Shown here: positions 1-4,981 of the stretch, one piece after another | Position numbering within the stretch: position 1 is the stretch's first letter | Layout: every line of letters begins with the position of its first letter | DNA from: Clostridiales bacterium | GTDB lineage: Bacteria; Bacillota; Clostridia; Caldicoprobacterales; DTU083 | Direction: 5' to 3' | Length of the DNA stretch: 5,057 bases | NCBI GenBank assembly: GCA_012512335.1 | Contig: JAAZEK010000081.1 | Coordinates: forward strand, 1-5,057 | Notes under the pieces: model-generated | What the model saw: the letters and a program-made list of their open reading frames with translations, nothing else | The model's database searches: none | Told to the model about the DNA's origin: nothing | Program-made: the position numbers and the translations under genes

Positions 1-86
1 CTGCGTTCAGACAGTGAAAGGTGCTTAACGCATTTTCTGCTGATATTCACAAGATTGATAATCGTTCCTGCAAAGGCTTCTTCCAT
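1..86 (-). CDS. Partial ORF, possible IS30-family transposase N-terminus (runs off left edge)
   Basis: An open frame starts with ATG at 86 and reads leftward for 28 codons without a stop until the window ends. It begins MEEAFAGTIINLVNISRK and then gives CVKHLSLSER. The KHLSLSER stretch resembles the start of the helix-turn-helix region of IS30-family transposases (typical pattern KHLTxxER followed by I/E), which often follows a basic stretch 10-20 residues from the start. No clear Shine-Dalgarno site precedes the ATG. The start lies about 37 nt inside the end of an inverted repeat at 42-123, as expected for a transposase gene near an IS terminus. The right edge of the window holds a copy of the same start. 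The family call is an inference from a very short stretch and is weak; that this is a mobile-element gene is better supported by its duplication. Confidence 0.35.
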   Translation of the reverse strand, partial: MEEAFAGTIINLVNISRKCVKHLSLSER

Positions 87-123
87 ATAATTTATTATTT
101 ATTATTTTGACGTGAACAGTAAC
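42..123 (-). repeat. Left copy of long inverted repeat (probable IS end)
   Basis: Read on the minus strand this segment matches 4982-5057 on the plus strand at 71 positions. There are four substitutions, a 7-nt insertion here (AATAAAT duplicated) and one base missing here. The match begins at GTTACTGTTCAC and continues through the ATG and the first codons of a reading frame. It stops exactly where the IS605-like element begins at 124. Continuous similarity across non-coding and coding DNA points to two copies of one insertion sequence, not to two paralogous genes. GTTACTGTTCAC would be its terminal sequence. The other terminus is outside the window, so terminal inverted repeats and target duplications cannot be checked. 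Confidence 0.8.
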
Positions 124-125
124 CA

Positions 126-145
126 CTCGCGTCTTTAGACATGAG
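126..145 (+). repeat. Left-end subterminal hairpin of the IS605-like element
   Basis: The arms CTCGCGTC (126-133) and GACATGAG (138-145) close a TTTA loop, with one G-T wobble and one C-A mismatch. The loop size and arm sequence closely copy the right-end hairpin at 386-405. That similarity is the main reason for placing the left boundary of the element just outside it. Confidence 0.6.
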
Positions 146-161
146 ATGAAAGCAATTTGTC

Positions 162-190
162 TTGCAATTCGTCCTATCTTGGTATATAAT
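162..190 (+). promoter_or_regulatory. Sigma-A type promoter inside the IS605-like element
   Basis: A -35 TTGCAA (162-167) and a perfect -10 TATAAT (185-190) are separated by the ideal 17 nt. Transcription would start near 197 and run rightward through the element. No protein gene follows on the plus strand, so the likely product is a non-coding RNA ending near or beyond 413. A transcript reading through would be antisense to the 3' end of the DUF2461 gene. Confidence 0.65.
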
Positions 191-204
191 AGAACAAACG
201 TTCT
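191..204 (+). promoter_or_regulatory. Putative LexA (SOS) box at the transcription start
   Basis: AGAACAAACGTTCT contains GAACAAACGTTC, which fits the core of the Gram-positive LexA/DinR box (GAACRNRYGTTC) at every position. It begins one base after the -10 hexamer, so it covers the expected start site, where a bound repressor would block RNA polymerase. This would make the promoter inducible by DNA damage. The alternative is that the dyad is only an RNA stem or a transposase site. LexA control is inferred from sequence and position. Confidence 0.5.
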
Positions 205-215
205 TTGAAAATTAC

Positions 216-264
216 ATATGGTATGAGGTTGCAAAAGGTAATCATCTCTTGCGTAAAACCATAT
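216..264 (+). repeat. Stem-loop in the 5' part of the predicted transcript
   Basis: ATATGGT at 216-222 pairs perfectly with ACCATAT at 258-264. Inside it GAGGT can pair with ATCTC with one wobble. The stem lies about 20 nt downstream of the expected transcription start and may protect the 5' end or form the first helix of the RNA. Confidence 0.4.
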
Positions 265-385
265 ATGTCAGTTAGTCCTTCTGTAACAAAGGTATCTCAA
301 AGAAATATTCTTAAAGTAAACTGATAGACTAAAAGTCTTACAGTGTAGAGGCGCATTGGATACGCCTTGTTGCTTGCAACAGAAT

Positions 386-413
386 CTCGTGACTTTTGTC
401 ATGAGAGGTTCAA
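386..413 (+). repeat. Right-end hairpin and tip of the IS605-like element
   Basis: The arms CTCGTGAC (386-393) and GTCATGAG (398-405) enclose a TTTT loop, with one G-T wobble, and AGGTTCAA follows. In IS200/IS605 elements the subterminal right hairpin recruits the Y1 transposase, and TCAA-like tips mark the cleavage point. In the RNA the same hairpin forms the 3' end of the omega RNA scaffold. The exact cleavage base is assumed to follow 413. Confidence 0.6.
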
Positions 414-468
414 GTGGAAAGATAAGGTCCTGCTAGATGCTGGAAGGCCAGTGAAGGCTAGCCAAGAT

Positions 469-1128
469 CTAAGTCAACTCCCGTAAAAAGTGATAGATCG
501 GTTCGATAAGCTTGAAATCCTGATACATCACATCTATTAGCTTAGGGCTAAGAATCATATCATCCTTACGGTCACAGACAAAAAAGAGTTCCTTACGCTG
601 ATACCAATCAAGTAAATCCTCTGGAAGCTCTTTGTTCATAATCCTTTTGTACTTTCTGCCTTCCATTGTGAAAGTATTTTGGATTTTATATAACTTATGG
701 ATTTTCATGAACTTTTGGTTTCTTTCATCAATCATTCCCCGGATTTCATCCATGACCCCTCTTGGAACATTGTAAAAGCCCATTCCATAGCTATAGTACT
801 CAGGAAATATTTCAAAATAATAGGAAGGCACCACCTTTCCCTCCGGAGCTAAACGCTTAAAGCTTATCCACATATTGGACCGATAAGGGCTTTTATCACG
901 AGTATATCTTAAATCTCTGTTGATTCTAGATATAGTTCTCCTTAAGTTAATATCAAATTCTGGGTCAATGGATAACATCATAGGCCCCATTTCAGCAACC
1001 AGCGCTTTTAGTGGTTCCCGCACATATTTCAGATAAGTGTCATGATTCTCGTGAAACCACTCTCTGTTATTATTAAATCGTAACTGTATTAAAAAATCCT
1101 TATATTCCTCTTGAAAACCCTTGAACAT
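469..1128 (-). CDS. DUF2461 (TIGR02453) family protein
   Basis: A 219-residue soluble protein matching the DUF2461/TIGR02453 family, whose members are usually 210-230 residues and have no agreed biochemical function. Features seen in order are an N-terminal block with NNNREWF (19-25), typical of the family's N-x-R-x-W-F motif; the best-conserved block ISRINRD.RYTRDKSPYR (66-83); an aromatic glycine-containing segment YYSYGMGFY (111-119); and a C-terminal helical part. There is no signal peptide or membrane segment. The start at 1128 is supported by GAGGAGG six bases upstream. The gene follows the rlmH stop by 25 bp and almost certainly shares its transcript. It is the last gene of the block, with no clear rho-independent terminator after its TAG stop. 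The family call is secure; its role is unknown. Confidence 0.85.
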   Translation of the reverse strand: MFKGFQEEYKDFLIQLRFNNNREWFHENHDTYLKYVREPLKALVAEMGPMMLSIDPEFDINLRRTISRINRDLRYTRDKSPYRSNMWISFKRLAPEGKVVPSYYFEIFPEYYSYGMGFYNVPRGVMDEIRGMIDERNQKFMKIHKLYKIQNTFTMEGRKYKRIMNKELPEDLLDWYQRKELFFVCDRKDDMILSPKLIDVMYQDFKLIEPIYHFLRELT

Positions 1129-1153
1129 GTAATCCTCCTCAAATATCTATAAT

Positions 1154-1633
1154 TCATTTATGATAGGGTTCTCCCTTTGCTATACGAAAAGCCCTATATA
1201 TCTGTTCTAACAGAATCAATCGCATTAGCTGATGTGGAAATGTAAACTTAGAGAAGGATAGTAATAAATCAGCTTCCTTTATAATATTCTCATCTAAACC
1301 CAAAGAACCTCCTATAATAAAGTCGAACTGACTCTTACCAGAAACACCATATTGCTGTATCTGATTAGAAAATTCCTCTGAGCTTAATGACTTACCATCT
1401 ATAGCCAGAATTATTTTAACTCCATCCTGTCGAAAATGCTTCTTCAGCCTGGTTCCTTCTTTTTCTCTAATAAGCTGTTCTTCGGTAGGCGAAAGGGATT
1501 CCGGTGCCTTCTCATCCTCCACCTCTATAACTTGAATCTTAGCATATCGGCTGAGTCGCTTAGAATATTCCGAAATCCCCTGAACCAGATATTTTTCTTT
1601 TATTTTGCCTACACAAATTATTCTAATGTTCAT
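1154..1633 (-). CDS. rlmH: 23S rRNA (pseudouridine(1915)-N3)-methyltransferase RlmH
   Basis: A 159-residue SPOUT-class methyltransferase, the standard length (the Staphylococcus aureus protein is also 159). It uses S-adenosylmethionine to methylate N3 of pseudouridine 1915 in helix 69 of 23S rRNA, acting on assembled 70S ribosomes. Hallmarks visible are the N-terminal IICVGKIKEKY (5-15), DEKAPE (40-45), the SAM-binding trefoil-knot loop FIIGGSLGL (105-113), SFSKFTFPHQLMR (126-138), and the signature tail GEPYHK ending at 159, which provides RNA-binding and catalytic residues. The ATG at 1633 has only a weak AAGTGA-like ribosome site inside a purine-rich repeat, so initiation may be modest. 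The gene sits in the conserved walJ-htrA-rlmH neighbourhood, but here a CPBP protease gene separates htrA from rlmH. The identification is firm. Confidence 0.96.
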   Translation of the reverse strand: MNIRIICVGKIKEKYLVQGISEYSKRLSRYAKIQVIEVEDEKAPESLSPTEEQLIREKEGTRLKKHFRQDGVKIILAIDGKSLSSEEFSNQIQQYGVSGKSQFDFIIGGSLGLDENIIKEADLLLSFSKFTFPHQLMRLILLEQIYRAFRIAKGEPYHK

Positions 1634-1680
1634 TAATCACTTTCACTTTCACTTTTTTCTTCACTTTAATCACTTTTCTT
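1634..1680 (-). repeat. CACTTT hexamer repeat cluster upstream of rlmH
   Basis: In the gap between the CPBP stop and the rlmH start the plus strand has three tandem CACTTT units (1638-1655) and two more (1662-1667, 1671-1676). TAATCACTTT occurs at both 1634-1643 and 1667-1676. On the transcribed RNA this is a run of AAAGUG units directly before the rlmH ATG, so the repeat is also the ribosome-loading region. Copy-number slippage there could change initiation, but that is speculative. Confidence 0.6.
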
Positions 1681-1686
1681 TGACTT

Positions 1687-2706
1687 TTATAAGATTGGAG
1701 CTGGGTTTACCATTTGTATAACTTCAAACACTAATAGTACAATGATTATTACAACGGCGAATACTACAGGTAAAATGTCTGCCCAACGAATTTTCATCCT
1801 TGGCTTAATCATGCTCGCCTTCACTTCTGCCTTTTTTTGTCTGGTTACTATAATAAAACCTGTAAGACAAGCGCCAAATAACAATAATGCAAAAAAGCCT
1901 ATAACTCCCCATGTAACCATAGCAATAACTAGCTCATCATAGGGTATGTCTGTCAGCGAAGTGGATACACCTTCCATATCTTCAGGGAGGAATTTCATAA
2001 TTATATTGGAGAGATAGACCAAGCTTATTGCTATAGCATTGTTGGTCAAATGATAAGCCATACTGGTCCAGACAGTGTTTGATCGGTAGGCAATAAAACA
2101 AAGTAAGATGCCCATCAAAATAATAGCAGGAATAGAAACAATACTTATATGTAAGAAAGCAAACATTACCCCTGTCAGCAGTATGGATATTACTTTGCCA
2201 CCTCTCTCATACCCTCTTTGGATAAACCCCCGGAACATGAATTCTTCCAATACAGCTGGTGCTAATGAAATCACACCAAGGGATATAAGAAAGTTCTTCC
2301 CCGTTTCTATGGGTGGAATTGTAGAAGGCTGTGGTGTACCAAATTGGCTTAAAAACAAAACCCATAGTAAATTTAGTGCTATTATGACTCCATATCCAAA
2401 AAATGCCATACCAACGGACAACAAAATCTCTGAAACACTGGTTTTCCCAAGACGAAGCGAATATTTGATATCCACTTTGCCCCACAGAATAAAAACTAAT
2501 GTAGGTAAACCGATAGTCGCCAGCTGAATGAGCAGCATGTATAAATAAAAGCTATTTCCATCAACGTCCAGCTGACTGGTAAGTACTGAAGATAGGAGCA
2601 TCAATACTAAAACTGTTAAATATAAAAAACTAGCTGAGATTGGTGTAGGCGTCCGCTTCTGAATCTCTTGTTCCTCCTGATAGGTCTGAGCCATTTCATC
2701 TATCAT
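1687..2706 (-). CDS. CPBP-family (CAAX-like, ABI) intramembrane metalloprotease
   Basis: A polytopic membrane protein of about 339 residues of the CPBP/ABI family, related to eukaryotic Rce1. All three active-site motifs are present (numbered from the start at 2706): E154-E155-xxx-R159 within LEEFMFRGF, F182-xxx-H186 within FAFLH, and H219-xxx-N223 within HLTNN. These form the intramembrane glutamate/histidine/asparagine site. Hydrophobic segments lie near 26-42, 54-76, 91-121, 139-155, 171-206, 213-238, a long helix at 260-288, and a final one near 308-330. Two ATGs are close together; the upstream one at 2712 has AAGGGGG only one base away, whereas the ATG at 2706 has it seven bases away, so 2706 is preferred. 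A gap of 156 bp follows htrA and 53 bp precede rlmH. Clostridial relatives are linked to envelope stress, bacteriocin immunity or protein processing; the substrate here is unknown. Confidence 0.85.
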   Translation of the reverse strand: MIDEMAQTYQEEQEIQKRTPTPISASFLYLTVLVLMLLSSVLTSQLDVDGNSFYLYMLLIQLATIGLPTLVFILWGKVDIKYSLRLGKTSVSEILLSVGMAFFGYGVIIALNLLWVLFLSQFGTPQPSTIPPIETGKNFLISLGVISLAPAVLEEFMFRGFIQRGYERGGKVISILLTGVMFAFLHISIVSIPAIILMGILLCFIAYRSNTVWTSMAYHLTNNAIAISLVYLSNIIMKFLPEDMEGVSTSLTDIPYDELVIAMVTWGVIGFFALLLFGACLTGFIIVTRQKKAEVKASMIKPRMKIRWADILPVVFAVVIIIVLLVFEVIQMVNPAPIL

Positions 2707-2730
2707 TTCCATTCCCCCTTGTATAATATA

Positions 2731-2761
2731 TTTATAGTCAGTTGCATAGTATATTTTTCAA
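2731..2761 (-). promoter_or_regulatory. Weak candidate promoter for the CPBP gene
   Basis: On the minus strand TTGAAA (2756-2761) and TATAAA (2731-2736) lie 19 nt apart in the 156-bp gap between htrA and the CPBP gene. The spacing is long, so this is a weak match. The gap is the largest inside the five-gene block and is the natural place for an internal promoter. Nothing else clear is seen in it. Confidence 0.25.
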
Positions 2762-2868
2762 TTTTGTCTTGACATATATCAGCTGTCTTTTTATGTATCA
2801 TATAGTAAAAGTGCACCTCAGTAAATAGGCAAACAGTGAAATTAACAGGTTCTATAGCATATACCCTC

Positions 2869-4029
2869 TTATTTTACCGTTAAAACCGGGTTTTGCTCCA
2901 ATGTCATCTCAATCTCCATTTCTTTTCTATCACGAATGACTATCAGCTTAACCACATCACCTACATGATGGGTGTAAACAGCAGTTCGAAGCTCCAGCAT
3001 TTTGGTCACTGGCATATCTGCTACTCTAGTTATGATGTCATTCATCTTAATACCAGATTTATATGCAGGACCTTGAGGATCAAGACTAACTACATACACA
3101 CCTTCAACGAGACTATCCGTTTGCTTATAATAGTGGGCAATATCTTTATCATAACCAACAACTCCTATGTAGGGAGTAACAAACTCTCCTTCTTCAAAGA
3201 AGTGTTGAATTACAGGTTTGGCAACATTAATGGGAATGGCAAAACCAATCCCCTCTGCGCTGACCACCTTTACTGTATTAATTCCAATAATCTGCCCGTC
3301 AATATTCACTAGTGGACCACCGCTATTGCCTGGATTGATGGAAGCGTCGGTCTGTATCAAATCCTCCATAAAGTTTTGGCCTCTTTCAGTGCCTACCTCA
3401 ACAGTTCGATCTAAAGCACTCACTATTCCAGCTGTTGTGGTATGCTGAAATTGGAGCCCCAATGGCGTGCCGATGGCTATAGCTAGTTCCCCTACAATAA
3501 GTTGAGAACTGTCCCCAAGCTCTGCTGCTGGCAGACCCGTAGCATCTACTTTTATCATAGCCAGATCTAAAGTAGGATCTGTCCAAAGAACCTTGCCCTC
3601 CAGCTCATCCCCATTGTGGAGAATCACCCATATCTCGGCATCTAATGATACTGCAACGTGATCATTTGTGAGAATATATCCATCAGAACTAACAATAAAA
3701 CCCGAGCCTACCCCTTCCACTGACTGTGATTCCATTCCATAGCTTCCTTGCTGAACGTGGTAGGTAGAAATCCCCACTACAGACGGACGAACCCTTTGAG
3801 TTGCCAAAGCAACACCACCAAGCTGATCAGGATTTCTTGTTATTTGTGGTGTTTGTGGTGCTTGAATATGCTGTGAATATGGGGTTTCTCGGTATTGATA
3901 TTGTTTCTGATCTTTTGAATCTCTAAGCTGAGTAATATCGCATGAGGATAAAAAAACCATTGCTAGTGCAATGATTATGTAAGCGAAAATCAGCCTTCGC
4001 TTTTTATAGCTTAAATTTATGAGGTGCAA
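2869..4029 (-). CDS. htrA: HtrA/DegP-type trypsin-like serine protease with PDZ domain
   Basis: A membrane-attached extracytoplasmic protease/chaperone that degrades misfolded envelope proteins. With the start at 4029 it has 386 residues: basic YKKRR (8-12), one hydrophobic segment (13-27), a polar linker rich in Q and P to about residue 75, the protease domain (about 80-275), and one C-terminal PDZ domain (about 283-380). The catalytic triad is complete: H124 in TNDHV, D155 in TLDLAMIKV, and S236 in GNSGGPL, plus GVGSGFI (106-112). The start used is TTG, chosen because AGGAGG sits seven bases upstream (4037-4042); the frame remains open to 4068 but has no such site there. LSSC (27-30) fits a lipobox, so it may be a lipoprotein instead of a signal-anchored protein. 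It corresponds to YycK/HtrC in the walRKHIJ neighbourhood and follows walJ by 46 bp, probably in the same transcript. Confidence 0.93.
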   Translation of the reverse strand: MHLINLSYKKRRLIFAYIIIALAMVFLSSCDITQLRDSKDQKQYQYRETPYSQHIQAPQTPQITRNPDQLGGVALATQRVRPSVVGISTYHVQQGSYGMESQSVEGVGSGFIVSSDGYILTNDHVAVSLDAEIWVILHNGDELEGKVLWTDPTLDLAMIKVDATGLPAAELGDSSQLIVGELAIAIGTPLGLQFQHTTTAGIVSALDRTVEVGTERGQNFMEDLIQTDASINPGNSGGPLVNIDGQIIGINTVKVVSAEGIGFAIPINVAKPVIQHFFEEGEFVTPYIGVVGYDKDIAHYYKQTDSLVEGVYVVSLDPQGPAYKSGIKMNDIITRVADMPVTKMLELRTAVYTHHVGDVVKLIVIRDRKEMEIEMTLEQNPVLTVK

Positions 4030-4036
4030 GCCTTTC

Positions 4037-4042
4037 CCTCCT
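4037..4042 (-). promoter_or_regulatory. Ribosome binding site that fixes the htrA start
   Basis: On the minus strand AGGAGG, a full-strength Shine-Dalgarno core, lies seven bases before a TTG codon at 4029-4027. It argues for TTG initiation and against the longer frame that opens at 4068. Confidence 0.75.
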
Positions 4043-4075
4043 GTGTTATCCGCTATGGCCCACACCAATTTTAGC

Positions 4076-4873
4076 CTATCCTATATGATAGAAGTTGCTG
4101 GCACGATCTCGATAAGTCATATCCACCTGAATATCATTGCCTATCTTAACACCATTGCTCTCAAGAATGCTTGCAACTGTCTGATAGGCTAGCTGAGGAT
4201 AATTGTTTTCCTTACTCAAGTGAGCTAATAAAACATGGGTGACTTTCCCTTTTATCAATTCCAGCAGGGCCTGTCCCGTATCTTCGTTGGATAAATGACC
4301 TTTTCTTCCTAAAATCCTTTTTTTAAGATACATAGGATAGGGTCCAGCCTTTAACATCTCCGCATCGTGGTTTGCTTCTAGGATAACCAAATCCGAGTCC
4401 ATAACGGCTTTTATAATTTTGTTGTTAGTGTGCCCTAAATCGGTGGTTATACTTATTTTTTTGTTCTTGTAAAATAAGCTGTAGCCAACAGGGTCCGCTG
4501 CGTCATGGGGGATTTGGTATGGCTGTATATTGATATCCTGAATATAAAAATCCATATTATTATAGAAAACCCGCTTATTACTAGAATCAATCCGACCTAG
4601 CTTAGATTCCATAGCTTCCCAGGTCTCCTCATTAGCATAAATAGGAACATTAAATTTCCTAGAAATAGCTCCTACACCCTTGATATGATCAGAATGCTCA
4701 TGAGTAATTAAAACTCCCTTTAGCTCCTGACCATTTACGTCAAGCTGTTTAAGGCCACTTATGATATTTTTCATAGGCACCCCTGCATCTACTAGGATAT
4801 GGGTTTTATCAGTACCTATATATGTGGAATTTCCACTGCTGCCACTAAAAAGTGAGCATACCTTGAAATTCAT
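4076..4873 (-). CDS. walJ: WalJ/YycJ metallo-beta-lactamase fold hydrolase
   Basis: A 265-residue cytoplasmic metallo-beta-lactamase-fold protein of the YycJ/WalJ (ExoA-like nuclease) group, the usual length. The N-terminus MNFKVCSLFSGSSGNSTYI is typical of the family. The metal-binding signature is THEHSDH (H58, H60, D62, H63); further ligands are H123 in PHDAADPVGY, D145 in TTDLGH, and H218 in LAHLSKENN. Conserved GHLSNE is at 192-197. In Firmicutes walJ is the last gene of the essential WalRK two-component operon. It has been linked to cell-wall homeostasis, to coordination of division with replication, and to nuclease activity or mutation avoidance. The ATG at 4873 has GGAGGAG four bases upstream. 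Here no yycH/yycI reading frame is visible upstream; a 138-bp non-coding stretch leads into a mobile element, so walJ probably heads the transcript. Confidence 0.93.
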   Translation of the reverse strand: MNFKVCSLFSGSSGNSTYIGTDKTHILVDAGVPMKNIISGLKQLDVNGQELKGVLITHEHSDHIKGVGAISRKFNVPIYANEETWEAMESKLGRIDSSNKRVFYNNMDFYIQDINIQPYQIPHDAADPVGYSLFYKNKKISITTDLGHTNNKIIKAVMDSDLVILEANHDAEMLKAGPYPMYLKKRILGRKGHLSNEDTGQALLELIKGKVTHVLLAHLSKENNYPQLAYQTVASILESNGVKIGNDIQVDMTYRDRASNFYHIG

Positions 4874-4892
4874 TATTCTCCTCCGGTTCTAT

Positions 4893-4972
4893 GTATCTAA
4901 CAGTTAGTATATATACAAACTCAATACATATTAACCATTATAAAGTATCTGACACAAATTTTCTATAGATAC
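4893..4972. repeat. GTATCT direct/inverted repeats upstream of walJ
   Basis: GTATCTAACA (4893-4902) and GTATCTGACA (4945-4954) are near-identical direct repeats 52 bp apart. AGATAC (4967-4972) is an inverted half copy facing the second. Repeats of this kind in a promoter region can be operator sites, though in AT-rich DNA they can also be chance. Confidence 0.35.
4897..4934 (-). promoter_or_regulatory. Candidate promoter and dyad upstream of walJ
   Basis: On the minus strand a weak -35 TTAATA (4929-4934) and a -10 TATACT (4906-4911) are separated by 17 nt. A perfect dyad CTAAC-A-GTTAG (4897-4907) overlaps the start-side edge of the -10, where a repressor could act. The promoter is moderate at best, but walJ needs one because the DNA upstream is a mobile element reading the other way. 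Confidence 0.35.
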
Positions 4973-4981
4973 ATTTTATAT

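Larger units (their letters stand above)
124..413 (+). mobile_element. IS200/IS605-like reduced element (tnpB-less, PATE/MITE type)
   Basis: About 290 bp with no intact gene, framed by two related imperfect stem-loops. The left one (126-145) has arms CTCGCGTC and GACATGAG. The right one (386-405) has arms CTCGTGAC and GTCATGAG. The right stem-loop is followed by AGGTTCAA. Subterminal hairpins and a TTCAA right tip are hallmarks of IS200/IS605 elements, whose Y1 transposase recognises such hairpins; these elements have no terminal inverted repeats and make no target duplication. The last third resembles the 3' end of a clostridial tnpB, where a frame giving RGALDTPCCLQQNLV overlaps the structured RNA. 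No TnpA or TnpB coding region remains, so it could move only with enzymes supplied in trans. The boundaries are inferred from the hairpins and are uncertain by a few bases. Confidence 0.65.
197..413 (+). ncRNA. Candidate TnpB-type omega RNA (guide RNA scaffold)
   Basis: The expected transcript from the promoter at 162-190 can fold into several helices in series. These are ATATGGT/ACCATAT (216-222 with 258-264), TCAGTT/AACTGA (268-273 with 319-324), AGACT/AGTCT (326-330 with 334-338), AGGCG/CGCCT (349-353 with 363-367), TGTTG/CAACA (368-372 with 377-381) and the 3' hairpin 386-405. It ends AGGTTCAA at the element's right tip. TnpB omega RNAs of IS200/IS605 elements come from the 3' end of tnpB. 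They finish with a right-end hairpin plus a TCAA-like tip, and the next roughly 16-20 nt of flanking DNA serve as guide. Here that guide would begin at 414. The folding was done by eye. Whether the RNA is made or used by a TnpB encoded elsewhere cannot be seen. Confidence 0.45.

Noticed and set aside
25..234. 69-residue minus-strand ORF across the IS end and the IS605-like element
   Set aside because: It crosses the junction of two mobile elements, has no ribosome site and is unlike any known family. It is out of frame with the transposase-like start at 86.
124..413. Group I intron / IStron (CdISt1-like)
   Set aside because: Clostridia carry IS605-group I intron chimeras, but I could not find convincing P, Q, R and S core elements here, and the segment is shorter than such introns. 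An IS605-like remnant explains the ends better.
432..462. Rho-independent terminator for the minus-strand operon
   Set aside because: GCTAG/CTAGC with inner CTGG/CCAG can fold, but no U-run follows on either strand.
1..468. CRISPR leader or array
   Set aside because: The phrase TTCTTTGAAAATTACATAT resembles some clostridial leaders, but no regularly spaced direct repeats are present.
2769..2801. Plus-strand promoter (TTGACA) and a GACA/TGTC hairpin followed by TTTTT
   Set aside because: The -35 is consensus, but no acceptable -10 lies at 16-18 nt and no plus-strand gene follows. The hairpin has only four base pairs, too weak for a terminator.
2108..3586. Several open frames of 60-140 codons opposite or out of frame with the CPBP and htrA genes
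   Set aside because: They lie wholly inside well-identified genes, lack ribosome sites and show no recognisable domains, so they are shadows of the real frames.
4030..4068. Longer htrA start giving 399 residues
   Set aside because: The extra 13 residues (VWAIADNTGG...) are encoded by the stretch that contains the Shine-Dalgarno site, and they would place a polar segment ahead of the signal sequence.
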